64,000 nt of DNA from Akkermansia sp. (lineage in GTDB: Bacteria > Verrucomicrobiota > Verrucomicrobiia > Verrucomicrobiales > Akkermansiaceae): contig JAUNHW010000007.1 in the NCBI GenBank assembly GCA_030523775.1, positions 1 through 64,000 of the forward strand, written 5' to 3'. Positions within the stretch are counted from its first letter, which is position 1, and each line of letters opens with the position of its first letter. Position numbers and translations under genes: made by a program. Below the pieces are notes generated by a model, which worked only from the letters and a program-made list of their open reading frames with translations, ran no database searches and was not told where the DNA came from. This document shows positions 7,777 to 15,925 of this stretch, piece by piece.

Positions 7777-10362
7777 CTATACACCAGATGGCTGCGTGTC
7801 TTTGGGATTGGGGTTATCAAACGCCTTCAGGAGTCCGCAGACAAGCTCGTAATGCTTATTGATAACATTCTCGTTACCATCAACAGGCAATTGACATTTC
7901 GATACTGCTTCCCCTTGACATTTTGAATCTCGAACGGCAATCCAGTCATCAAATCGTTCCCACTTTGCCTCACGACAAACTTTAATCCATTCTTCGGACG
8001 TAAAGCCAATCGGACGTGAATATATTACCTCATATGAAATGATTTTTTTCTCAACATCGATTGCAGACTGAACAGCTAATAAAACATCGACATTTCTATA
8101 TTTAACCTGTTTCCCGATGATGAGCCATGTCGTCAAAGTCTCATAAAATAATGGTTCTCTAGTTAGAGATACCCATGTAATATCTGTCACACTTTTTTGC
8201 TGTCTTTTCCAATCATAGGTACAAATACCCCATTGATCAAGATTGTTCTCACTCCTATTCAATTTATTGAATACCTCATATCTAATTTTTGCGGCCTTAA
8301 CAAGCCAATTATTTTCAGTGGTTTCAATATTTCTTATGCGATTAATCAAATCACCAATTCCTAAATCAAAGTATACTTTGTTTATAATGTCATTTTGTCT
8401 CTTGCGAACTTTTCCGATTTTCTGGTTGAGATCACTTCCCGTCTTAATATTTTCGTACTCGTCTGGTTTGTATAGAAAATATTCTAAAATGTTTTCATCC
8501 TCTAACGTGTGTTGTTGAGAAAGGTCATAGGCGCCCGCATAAGAGTCATTCTTCATTCTGTTGTGTCTAAAATACATAACCTGCATATTTCCAATTTCGT
8601 TTCTAACATTATTGTTGGCATTATTGTCTTTCCACCACGCGTCTGGAATAATGTGGTCCATATCCCACGGCTTGTTCTCATGCCCCTCCCATGTTGATGG
8701 CTCGGCTGGATCAAATCCAGACTGTAGCATTTTATTTACATATTTACGCTGGTAGTAGTACAGGATATTGTTATCTGCACGGCCATAAATACAACGATAT
8801 ATATCAAGCCAATATGTTGAGTATGAGGCAAAGTCTTTTTCGTCGCTATGATTTTCAATAGAATAGGGATAAGGCCAAGTGAATGCATGGTTAAATGATG
8901 CGCCAATCATACCAATCGCCATTAGGTCAAGGATGTTAGATGCAGAAGTTGAATTCATTGCCGTGTTGTAAAAGCCTTCACAAAAGTTTCTTCGCCCTTG
9001 TGCTGCAGATGTACCACACATAACGTATGGAAGTAGGCATAGCAACTGAAAATTCTTTTTGCGATCAGAATTGCTTTCTTCTTCGAAACATTTTGGATAT
9101 TTGCGGATTAAACTAAATATAACATAAAGCCAATTATCTTCTCTATCGCGCAAGTATATATATGATGGAACGCGATCATCATCTTTTCCTACACATGCCA
9201 TAAAAGTTTCTTTAACCTTTCGCAAACCCTCACTATCCTCGTATAATTTAACCAATTCACATGCACCATTATCGTTTTTTTCATCATTTTGAAACCATGT
9301 ACATATAGTTTCAGTTGGCACATTGGCCGTGTATTCAAACCTATTCGCTTTAGATAAGGATGAAACTATAGATTTTGTCATTCGTGCGGCAAGCCTTGTT
9401 ATGCGTTCTGCTGGGAGAAAGTTTTCTCGCAATTTATCGTTTTCTGCTTTGATACTAAATGCCTCTTTTTCGCCGCACGAATCCTTTTCTCCATGTACAC
9501 AAATGGCAGAATACAGTTCGTCACGTGTAGTAAGAGTGCTGCCGCCTCGATTGATTCTTGAGAACACTTCTCTTAGTTTCGCTGGCTCTGGGGCGAAATC
9601 GGGGATAGTAACCACGGGGACAATTTTATTTGCTCTATCACGCAATTGGATTGCCCACTCGCTATTCCAAAGGTTCTTGAAACCATCAGGCGGTGTTTTA
9701 GTGTTTAAAATTGATGGCAATGGACAATACTTATATTTGTTGTGATATTCCTCAAGTGGCGCATCGACGTCACTCAAAGGAGCAATCATAAAAATATCAT
9801 TTTTGTCGTTATCTTTTTTGAGTTTTTGATTTTGTTCATCGCGATCTGCTGCAGAGAAAGACTTTAGTTTTACTCCGTCACTGACTGTCTCCCTCTGGTA
9901 GCCCCATGGATGGCGACGAGTTGTCACCATGAATATCGGTTCCCCATCATCACCTTCCGCTACCCACAGTCTAGCTTGCTGAGAATCTTCGAAACCCAGA
10001 CAAATTGCGTTCAATCGCTGTTGACCATCTATTAAGGCTAATTCACCTTTGTTCTTTCCTTTTTTTTCGATATAACATTGGAATATTCCGATAGGATATC
10101 TCTTAACCAATGAATCCCATAGATTAACAATTTTAGACGGGTCCCACACAAGTCCGCGCTGCACAGCTGGAATTCCAAGCTTTGGTCCATTTACATCTCC
10201 TTTTTCGCTTCTTTTGTGCATCTCAAAGAATTCTATCAAGCTATAGAGTTTGACGTTACTGTTAGAGTTTAAGCATGCATTTACCTGTTTGGCTTCTTCC
10301 TCGCTCATGGTTTCCAATCGTTGTTTGAGCTTATCCAATTCAGTTTCTATTTTGTCGCACAT
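7777..10362 (-). CDS. DUF262 + HNH (GmrSD-type) type IV restriction-like enzyme
   Basis: The N-terminal part of this 861-residue protein has a DUF262/ParB-like domain (IPAVQRGLVWDPSKIVNLWDSL about residue 50, then ALIDGQQRLNAI about 110), the GmrS signature. About residues 565-610 carry an HNH/DUF1524-type endonuclease (WDMDHIIPDAWW, then NEIGNMQ and NRMKND), the GmrD signature. GmrSD enzymes cut DNA with modified, often glucosylated, cytosines using NTP, so this is probably an anti-phage gene. Codons are strikingly AT-rich against the neighbours, which indicates horizontal transfer. The C-terminal 200 residues are unassigned. Confidence 0.85.
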   Translation of the reverse strand: MCDKIETELDKLKQRLETMSEEEAKQVNACLNSNSNVKLYSLIEFFEMHKRSEKGDVNGPKLGIPAVQRGLVWDPSKIVNLWDSLVKRYPIGIFQCYIEKKGKNKGELALIDGQQRLNAICLGFEDSQQARLWVAEGDDGEPIFMVTTRRHPWGYQRETVSDGVKLKSFSAADRDEQNQKLKKDNDKNDIFMIAPLSDVDAPLEEYHNKYKYCPLPSILNTKTPPDGFKNLWNSEWAIQLRDRANKIVPVVTIPDFAPEPAKLREVFSRINRGGSTLTTRDELYSAICVHGEKDSCGEKEAFSIKAENDKLRENFLPAERITRLAARMTKSIVSSLSKANRFEYTANVPTETICTWFQNDEKNDNGACELVKLYEDSEGLRKVKETFMACVGKDDDRVPSYIYLRDREDNWLYVIFSLIRKYPKCFEEESNSDRKKNFQLLCLLPYVMCGTSAAQGRRNFCEGFYNTAMNSTSASNILDLMAIGMIGASFNHAFTWPYPYSIENHSDEKDFASYSTYWLDIYRCIYGRADNNILYYYQRKYVNKMLQSGFDPAEPSTWEGHENKPWDMDHIIPDAWWKDNNANNNVRNEIGNMQVMYFRHNRMKNDSYAGAYDLSQQHTLEDENILEYFLYKPDEYENIKTGSDLNQKIGKVRKRQNDIINKVYFDLGIGDLINRIRNIETTENNWLVKAAKIRYEVFNKLNRSENNLDQWGICTYDWKRQQKSVTDITWVSLTREPLFYETLTTWLIIGKQVKYRNVDVLLAVQSAIDVEKKIISYEVIYSRPIGFTSEEWIKVCREAKWERFDDWIAVRDSKCQGEAVSKCQLPVDGNENVINKHYELVCGLLKAFDNPNPKDTQPSGV

Positions 10363-10415
10363 AAAGTTTAAATTAGTTTATATAGTTGAAGATACTATCA
10401 TGATATGACTCTCCG

Positions 10416-12212
10416 TCAAGCATTTTCTTCTCCTTTGGCCTCAGCCCTAGAGAGTAGTCGGAGGGCGGCTTTGGGGTTGGTTTCGTCTTTTTCGCGGTGA
10501 GCGGGGCCTTGGAGGATGGCGAGGGCATCACGGGTTGCTTCGAGGAGGGAGATTTCCGCTTCTTTCTCTACGCTTTGGTGGCGGTGGGGTGGTGGGTCTT
10601 GGTAGGTTTGCTCAGCCAAGAGATCCTTGGCGGTTTGGCCGTTGAAGTCCTTGATGGCGGGGTCTGCGCCGTGTTCGAGGAGAAGTTGGACGACGGCGGG
10701 GTTGGAGGTGCAGAAGAGGGGGGTGCGGCCGAAGTTGTCCTTGGCATTGGGATTGGCACCGGCCCGGAGGAGGGAGGCGACGTTCTCCGGAAAGTCTGCG
10801 CAGTGGAGGGGAGTGCGGCCGTCTTCATCCTGCGCGTTGGGATCGGCGCCGTGTTCCAGGAGGAGGTGGACGGATTCCTCGTCGTAGGCAGTGTGGAGGG
10901 GCGTTTTGCCCTCGGCGTCGCGGGGGTCTGCGCAGCATCCGGCATCGAGGAGGATTTTGATCATTTCCGGATTTTGTGCGTGCCAATGGAGGGCGGTTTG
11001 CCCGTCATTGGCGGCGGCGTGCGGATCTGCGCCGGCTTGGAGGAGGAGCTCCAGGCCGAGTGCATTCCAAACGTACATGACGGGCGTGGCGCCGTCTTTG
11101 TTGCGGACGTTGGGGTCGGCCCCTGCGTTGAGCAGGGCCTCCACCTCTCCATTATCGCATGAGTTGTGGAGGGCGGTACGGCCATCGTGGTCCACGGCGC
11201 GGGCATCTGCGCCGGCGGCGATGAGAAGGCGCGTGCTTTCGGAATCCTGTGCCCCCATGAGGGGCGTGCGGCCATTGTGGTCCACGGCACGGGCATCTGC
11301 GCCGGCGGCGATGAGAAGGCGCACGCTGTCGGAATTCGGCGCCTCCATGAGGGGCGTGCTGCCGTTCTCGTCTGCGGCGTTGACATCCGCCCCGGCCTTG
11401 ACAAGGCGGGCGACAATATCGGAGTTGCGGGCCGCGTGGAGTGCGGTGCGGCCCCGAGCATCGCGGATGTTGGGGTCGGCCCCGGCGCGCAGGAGGGCAT
11501 CGGCCCCGCCGGCCTCGCGCATCAGCATGAGCGGGGTGCGGCCATCGTTGTCCCGGGCGTTGGGGTCGGCCCCGGCGCGCAGGAGCTCTGCAACCACGGG
11601 GGTGTCGAATTGGCGGAAAAGGGCGTTGCGGCCGTCATTGTCACGGGCCTGGGCATTGCAGCCTGCGCGCAGGAGCATGCGGACGGTCTCTGCATCCTTG
11701 GCATGCCAGAGCGGGGTCTGGCCCAGGGAGTCCACCACATCGGCGCGGACGCCGGCGCGGAGCAGGATATCCGCCAGTTCCGCGTTGAGCGACTGGAAGA
11801 GCGCGTTGCGGCCGCAGCGGTTGGTGACATTGGGATCCGCCCCGGCCTCCAGGAGCAGGCGCGCGATGGCGGGGTCATCGCAATGGAGCAGGGCTGTGTT
11901 GCCCTTCTCGTCCACAGCGTCCACCCTCGCCCCGGAGCGCAGCAGGAGGGCTGCGGTTTCCTGGCTGATGAGCGTGTCCATGAGCGGGGTGCAGCCGTGG
12001 ATATCCGCCGTGTTGGGGTCGGCACCGTGGGCCAGCAGGAGGGCGACCATTTCCGGCGAGCGGGTCGTGTTCAGGGCGGAGCGGCCGTACTCGCCGCGGG
12101 CGTTGACATCGGCGCCGGCTTCCAGCAGGAAGCGGGCCACCAGGGGGAGATTTGCCGCCACGGCCTGGATGAGCAGGGTGTCGCCGCGGGAATCGGTAGT
12201 ATCAATGTTCAT
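10416..12212 (-). CDS. ankyrin-repeat protein, about 600 aa
   Basis: Nearly the whole 598-residue protein is ankyrin repeats, with the unit (D)xxGxTPLHxAxxxExVxLLLxAGADPNAxD repeated from residue 6 to about 540, followed by a short helical charged tail. There is no signal peptide or membrane segment, so it is probably cytoplasmic. Ankyrin stacks bind proteins; the partner is unknown. The repeats are very similar to each other at DNA level, so the copy number can change by recombination. It belongs to the accessory block between the GmrSD-type gene and the XRE/AbiE genes, and a period-7 repeat sits just upstream of its ATG. Confidence 0.85.
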   Translation of the reverse strand: MNIDTTDSRGDTLLIQAVAANLPLVARFLLEAGADVNARGEYGRSALNTTRSPEMVALLLAHGADPNTADIHGCTPLMDTLISQETAALLLRSGARVDAVDEKGNTALLHCDDPAIARLLLEAGADPNVTNRCGRNALFQSLNAELADILLRAGVRADVVDSLGQTPLWHAKDAETVRMLLRAGCNAQARDNDGRNALFRQFDTPVVAELLRAGADPNARDNDGRTPLMLMREAGGADALLRAGADPNIRDARGRTALHAARNSDIVARLVKAGADVNAADENGSTPLMEAPNSDSVRLLIAAGADARAVDHNGRTPLMGAQDSESTRLLIAAGADARAVDHDGRTALHNSCDNGEVEALLNAGADPNVRNKDGATPVMYVWNALGLELLLQAGADPHAAANDGQTALHWHAQNPEMIKILLDAGCCADPRDAEGKTPLHTAYDEESVHLLLEHGADPNAQDEDGRTPLHCADFPENVASLLRAGANPNAKDNFGRTPLFCTSNPAVVQLLLEHGADPAIKDFNGQTAKDLLAEQTYQDPPPHRHQSVEKEAEISLLEATRDALAILQGPAHREKDETNPKAALRLLSRAEAKGEENA

Positions 12213-12230
12213 AGGATTTACGAGGTACTA

Positions 12231-12255
12231 GGTACTATGTACTATTTGAAAATTC
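12231..12255. repeat. 25-base dispersed repeat, copy 1
   Basis: The sequence GGTACTATGTACTATTTGAA followed by AATTC is found identically at 14284-14308. It contains two 7-base units (TACTATG/TACTATT) and lies 3 bases beyond the 3' end of the Sel1-type gene at 12259. Confidence 0.85.
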
Positions 12256-12258
12256 CGG

Positions 12259-12735
12259 TTACCAGGGAATGCGGCGCTGGCGGAGGTAGTCCTGGGCGGC
12301 TCGGCAGCCCACCCTGGCGGCCTGCTGGACGAGCGAGATGCCGTACTGGGCGTTGATGGGCGTGTTGCCCAGGCCGGAGATGTACATCTGGCCCAGCATG
12401 TTGAGGGCATCGCCGTTTCCCTGGTTTGCGGCCTGTTGGAAAAAGCGGCGGGCCTTCTCGCCATCGCCTTGCTGGAGTGCCTGAATACCCTGCATGGTGA
12501 CTGCCTGGAGCTCCAGCTGGCGCATGATGATCTGCGCTTGCATATCTTTGGTTTGCGCGGCGAGCTGCCCGGCGAGTTTATGGACGGCTGCCCAGTCGTT
12601 CCGCTGGACGGCGGGCATGATTTTTTCGTTGTAGAACGCCTTGTCTTCCGCGGAGGGTTCCGCGGAGAGGGGAGAGGCGGCGGCCAGCAGGACGAGTGCC
12701 GGGATGACGGTGCGGATGATTGTGTATATTTTCAT
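12259..12735 (-). CDS. small secreted Sel1-repeat protein
   Basis: This 158-residue protein has a signal peptide (MKIYTIIRTVIPALVLLAAASPLSAEP). The C-terminal half carries Sel1/TPR-like repeats (GNGDALNMLGQMYISGLG, then NAQYGISLVQQAARVGCRAAQDYL). Sel1 repeats mediate protein contacts, often in the periplasm. No enzyme domain. It is co-oriented with the ankyrin gene and the 78-aa gene; TTAGGA-type repeats lie just upstream of its ATG. Confidence 0.75.
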   Translation of the reverse strand: MKIYTIIRTVIPALVLLAAASPLSAEPSAEDKAFYNEKIMPAVQRNDWAAVHKLAGQLAAQTKDMQAQIIMRQLELQAVTMQGIQALQQGDGEKARRFFQQAANQGNGDALNMLGQMYISGLGNTPINAQYGISLVQQAARVGCRAAQDYLRQRRIPW

Positions 12736-12754
12736 GGGATAGATGGGGGGGGGA

Positions 12755-12775
12755 TTAGGATTAAGATTAGGATTT
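12755..12775. repeat. TTAGGA-type hexamer repeat, copy 1
   Basis: Three hexamers, TTAGGA-TTAAGA-TTAGGA, are followed by TTT. They lie 20 bases upstream of the ATG of the Sel1 gene. A GC-rich stretch with a 7-bp hairpin (12820-12837) separates this from the 78-aa gene. A second, longer copy lies at 13095-13123. Confidence 0.6.
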
Positions 12776-12852
12776 ACCCGTCTTCGCAGTACCAGGCAAG
12801 CTGGTGCTGCTACGCCGAGGCTTCGGGCCTCCGAAGCTCCGGCCCTACGGGA

Positions 12853-13089
12853 TTATCTGCGGCGGAGGTGCCAGACCTGGCACTTGCGGTCGGAGTAGTA
12901 GAGGCCCTTGTCGGTGACGGCTAGGATTTCGCGGTCGCCGGGGTCGATGAGCTCCTGGAACCGGAACTGGTGGGGGCAGCCGAGGTTGTGCCAGACGATG
13001 CCCTTGAGGTCGGAGTACTGGAGCTGGTGCGGATCCTTGGGGGAGATGCGGACCAGGGTGTTCGGGGTGGTGGTGATGATAGACGGCAT
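12853..13089 (-). CDS. hypothetical protein, 78 aa
   Basis: This short protein (MPSIITTTPNTLVRISPKDP...) has the pattern of alternating hydrophobic residues with WHNLG, DREILAVTDKGLYYSD and QVWHL, reminiscent of one or two beta-propeller-like strands, but I recognise no family. No signal peptide. It starts 18 bases downstream of the XRE-ImmA/IrrE gene on the same strand and may be co-transcribed with it. Real coding is likely from the clean ATG and the balanced composition, but not certain. Confidence 0.5.
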   Translation of the reverse strand: MPSIITTTPNTLVRISPKDPHQLQYSDLKGIVWHNLGCPHQFRFQELIDPGDREILAVTDKGLYYSDRKCQVWHLRRR

Positions 13090-13094
13090 GGCAA

Positions 13095-13123
13095 TTAGGA
13101 TTAGGACTAGGATGAGGATGAGG
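13095..13123. repeat. TTAGGA-type hexamer repeat, copy 2
   Basis: The units TTAGGA-TTAGGA-CTAGGA-TGAGGA-TGAGG run from 13095 to 13123. The array overlaps the end of the XRE-ImmA/IrrE gene, so that its last residues (SSSS, then stop) are encoded by repeat units. Confidence 0.65.
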
Positions 13124-14192
13124 CTGGGTGGAGGACGTTGATGTCCATTTCGGGGGTGGGGGGAGCGTTGAAGCGGGAGACGGCTTCCTCTCGGGAGATG
13201 GCGCCGCAGAGGACACCGCGGGCGACGAGCTGGCGGTAGCGTTCCGAGTGCTCCGGCACGGCGTAGGCGCCGGGGTCCTTGTCCAGGTAGCGGTGGGATG
13301 CGTAGTAGGCCTCCCAGCGGGTCTGGGCGTCAGGCGAGACGATGCCGAGCTGCCAGGCGCGGATCATGATGGCCTTGAGGCTGGCGCCGAAGTAGTGTTT
13401 GAGCTCCAGCAGCTCGCCGAGCTGCACGGAGTCGCGCGGGGAGTCGCCCAAGGCCTCGAAGAGCGCGGCGCGCGGCACCAGCAGGGCACCGGCGAAGTGC
13501 TGGATGTAGTACTCCTCCTCGCTGCCCTCCTCGGCGTCCAGCTGGGGGAAGAGGATGTGCGCGAGCTCGTGCGCCAGGGTCATGCGCTTGCGGGGCAGGT
13601 AGATGGTGTCGTTGAGCCATTGGGCCACGCAGATGAGCGGGCAGCCGTCCAGCTCCGCGGAGAAGCCGTTGAAGGCGAACTCGCGGCTCTCCGCCTCGAA
13701 AATCTTGATGCCCTTGCGCTCCAGCAGGTAGCAGAGGTTGGGCAGCGGGCCGAACCCCAGGTCCCAGCGCCGCCGCAGCTCGTCCGCCACGTCCTCCATC
13801 ACATCCGTGTCGCCGGAGAAATCAGGCGCGGCGCCCGCGAAGGGGTTGCGGAACGGCGTGTCGGCGCCCACGCGGCGCTCCACCTCGCGGTACAGGTTGA
13901 AATGCTCCGTGGCGCCGGCGATGATGGCATCCCGCTCCTTCTGCGGAAGCCCGTTGCTCGCGCGGAATTGGATGTTCTGCAGCGGCTGCATCGGCAGCAC
14001 CACGTCATCCAGGATGCCCAGCGCCGCGCGCAGCCGCTCCGCCACGTCCGCCCGCGGCTCCGCCTCGCCACGCTCGTAGCGCGCCAGCATCTCGTGCGAC
14101 ACCACCCCGCCGATGGCATCCCGCAGCGCGCGCAGCGACATCCTGCGCACCTTCCGGCGGTTCCTCATCTGGCTTGCAAACGTAGTGTTCAT
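13107..14192 (-). CDS. XRE-family regulator with ImmA/IrrE metalloprotease domain
   Basis: The protein has 361 residues from ATG 14192. An N-terminal helix-turn-helix of the XRE class (RRKVRRMSLRALRDAIGGVV, then ARYERGEAEP) is followed by an ImmA/IrrE (DUF955) domain with the zinc motif HELAH at about residue 206 and EEYYIQHFAGALLVPRAALFE. Proteins of this build repress genes and, on a signal, cleave a partner repressor; they often sit in toxin-antitoxin or phage regions. TTG 14219 would lie inside the promoter, so ATG 14192 is chosen. An inverted repeat GTTGACAA/TTGTCAAC brackets the promoter and may be its own operator. Confidence 0.85.
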   Translation of the reverse strand: MNTTFASQMRNRRKVRRMSLRALRDAIGGVVSHEMLARYERGEAEPRADVAERLRAALGILDDVVLPMQPLQNIQFRASNGLPQKERDAIIAGATEHFNLYREVERRVGADTPFRNPFAGAAPDFSGDTDVMEDVADELRRRWDLGFGPLPNLCYLLERKGIKIFEAESREFAFNGFSAELDGCPLICVAQWLNDTIYLPRKRMTLAHELAHILFPQLDAEEGSEEEYYIQHFAGALLVPRAALFEALGDSPRDSVQLGELLELKHYFGASLKAIMIRAWQLGIVSPDAQTRWEAYYASHRYLDKDPGAYAVPEHSERYRQLVARGVLCGAISREEAVSRFNAPPTPEMDINVLHPASSSS

Positions 14193-14211
14193 GGGCGTTG
14201 TAGCGGGTACT

Positions 14212-14248
14212 GTTGACAAAATAGCACATAAAGGGAGAGATTGTCAAC
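14212..14248 (-). promoter_or_regulatory. promoter and likely operator of the XRE-ImmA/IrrE gene
   Basis: On the minus strand TTGACA (14247-14242) and TATTTT (14223-14218) are 18 bases apart. An 8-base inverted repeat, GTTGACAA (14212-14219) and TTGTCAAC (14241-14248), overlaps both boxes, the expected place for autorepression by the helix-turn-helix protein it drives. Confidence 0.55.
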
Positions 14249-14283
14249 CCCAAAACAAAAAAATCTGGGATTTTTTTGTTAAA

Positions 14284-14308
14284 GGTACTATGTACTATTT
14301 GAAAATTC
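14284..14308. repeat. 25-base dispersed repeat, copy 2
   Basis: Identical over 25 bases to 12231-12255 and in the same orientation. It lies 36 bases beyond the 3' end of the AbiEii gene, between it and the XRE promoter. Confidence 0.85.
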
Positions 14309-14344
14309 GCCGCGCCGTTCGGCGACGGGGTGCATCCGGGCGTG

Positions 14345-15169
14345 CTAGGCAAGGAGGGCGCGGAGGGCGGACAGGCAATCCGCGAACGTGATGTTGGCGG
14401 CGTAGGGATACTGGGCGGAGTACCGTTGCCATCTGGCAAGCATAACGCGGTCCCGCTCCAGATTGTCGATGATGGTGGCGGGGGAGCGCAGCAGGGATTG
14501 TGTTCCTCGGTGTTCCGCAGTGGCATTGAGCGCAGAGAGGAAATCCCGCCTGTCAACCGCATGCATGCGGGTGAGAGCCAGCACATCGTAAAAATCCTTG
14601 GTACGGGTGTTGAGGAGTCCGCGCCGCAAGATGGTCTCCACCTTTTCCGCGAGAATGGTCTCCACGCTGTATCCGTATAGGGAAAAGGCGGACTCCGGTT
14701 CCAAGATGCCCGGGATTTCGTATTCTCGCGAGCCGGCCACGGCGTCACCTGCTGTCACATCCATGGAAAGGGCCACGCGTATGCTGCCGTATGTGGCGTC
14801 AAAGCGTATGCTGAGACCGCCGTACGGGTCGTCCGGCCGCGAGGGAGTGGACGATACCCATGCAAAGCGCACGCCGTCATCCATGGGCACGGCGACAATC
14901 TCCTCCCAAGCACGGCGCAGGGTAGTCGCTGAAAGAGCGAAATGGCGCAGGGTGACATCCATATCCAGCGTGGAGCGGTAGTGCCACCCCACGAGGTTGG
15001 CGACCAAAAGCCCGCCCTTGAGGAGGAAGTGCTCTTTGTGACGCGAACGCGAGAGGCGGATCAGGAAGCGCTGGAACATGTAGTCCTGCAAAGCGACTTG
15101 CGGGGCAATGCCGTTTGCGAGAGCGTAGTTGTTCAGCCTGGCCTTGAGGCTTTTTTCAAGCGGGTTCAT
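14345..15169 (-). CDS. abiEii: AbiEii-family nucleotidyltransferase toxin
   Basis: The protein has 274 residues from ATG 15169. It shows the AbiEii/AbiGii nucleotidyltransferase pattern: FLLKGGLLVANLVGWHYRSTLDMDV (a GG...DxD metal site), then AEKVETILRRG and RTKDFYDVLAL. AbiEii proteins are type IV toxins that transfer nucleotides, in studied cases onto tRNA 3' ends, and give phage-abortive infection. The ATG overlaps the antitoxin stop in an ATGA, so translation is coupled. The ATG is chosen over the longer reading frame because of that overlap. Confidence 0.9.
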   Translation of the reverse strand: MNPLEKSLKARLNNYALANGIAPQVALQDYMFQRFLIRLSRSRHKEHFLLKGGLLVANLVGWHYRSTLDMDVTLRHFALSATTLRRAWEEIVAVPMDDGVRFAWVSSTPSRPDDPYGGLSIRFDATYGSIRVALSMDVTAGDAVAGSREYEIPGILEPESAFSLYGYSVETILAEKVETILRRGLLNTRTKDFYDVLALTRMHAVDRRDFLSALNATAEHRGTQSLLRSPATIIDNLERDRVMLARWQRYSAQYPYAANITFADCLSALRALLA

Positions 15170-15762
15170 AGGAGAGGTTCCAGATAGATACGGACGGCAT
15201 TCTGCACGCGCAGGAGGGAAGCGTATTCCATGAGCCTGTTCAAATCCCGCCGCGGCCATGCGGTATAGCGTTTCAGGGCGTCGGGCAGGGTTTCCGCATC
15301 CATTTTGGAACGGCTGCGCAGCAGGTCGCAGATGGTGCGCTCCGCATCATAGCAGCGCACTCTGTGGCCCAGGTTGTTGATTGCGGTGGTCATTCCCAGG
15401 CGGTGCAGCTGCGGGCTTACATAGAAGCACCGAACCGCACCCTTGAGGCTGGCGGGCAGCGAGGTGTCCGACGGTATGGTGAGCATTAGGCGAAAAGGCG
15501 TGCGGTTGGTCAGGCCGTGCAGAAAAAGCGCCGTTTCATGGGAAAGAACGGCGTGCGATGCCACGCGCAGGGTCTCCGCCATCTCATCGCGCAAGTCATC
15601 CGGCAATGCATACACGCCGTGCCGCACACGCTCCACGCTCCCCCGCGCGGCATAGTACGCCAGCAGCGCGCGGGAGATTCCCGCACTCTCTGCCTGCGCC
15701 GTGCTAACGGCGTTGCCGTGCCGCCGAATGGCTGCAACCAGCTGTTCCCATTTGCCTCTCAT
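15166..15762 (-). CDS. abiEi: AbiEi-family antitoxin/repressor
   Basis: The N-terminal winged helix-turn-helix of this 198-residue protein (GNAVSTAQAESAGISRALLAYY, then ARGSVERVRHGVYALP) is followed by the AbiEi core (SHETALFLHGLTNRTP, then RVRCYDAERTICDLLRSR). AbiEi proteins bind inverted repeats upstream of their own operon and neutralise AbiEii. It is the first gene of a two-gene minus-strand operon with abiEii (ATGA overlap). The 160 bases upstream are AT-rich and should hold the promoter; I could not fix its boxes. Confidence 0.9.
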   Translation of the reverse strand: MRGKWEQLVAAIRRHGNAVSTAQAESAGISRALLAYYAARGSVERVRHGVYALPDDLRDEMAETLRVASHAVLSHETALFLHGLTNRTPFRLMLTIPSDTSLPASLKGAVRCFYVSPQLHRLGMTTAINNLGHRVRCYDAERTICDLLRSRSKMDAETLPDALKRYTAWPRRDLNRLMEYASLLRVQNAVRIYLEPLL

Positions 15763-15925
15763 TCCTGCTGCTGGAAATCGTACGCCGCATAGCCCTGCAC
15801 GTCAAGTCGTTTTTAACATTTGTATCGATAGTTTGTTTATTTTCGATTTTATTGTAAAAATCAACTTGCGGATTCGCTTCATGTTCTCGCAAGAGACGAG
15901 CCACGCCCACCCGTATGGGGCGCGG

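Noticed and set aside
13095-13123. TTAGGA-type hexamers as a CRISPR or telomere-like array
   Set aside because: Units are 6 bases without spacers and number five at most; the array is a simple tandem repeat.
14219-14245. Longer TTG start for the XRE-ImmA/IrrE gene
   Set aside because: The TTG falls inside the promoter; ATG 14192 gives the normal helix-turn-helix N-terminus.
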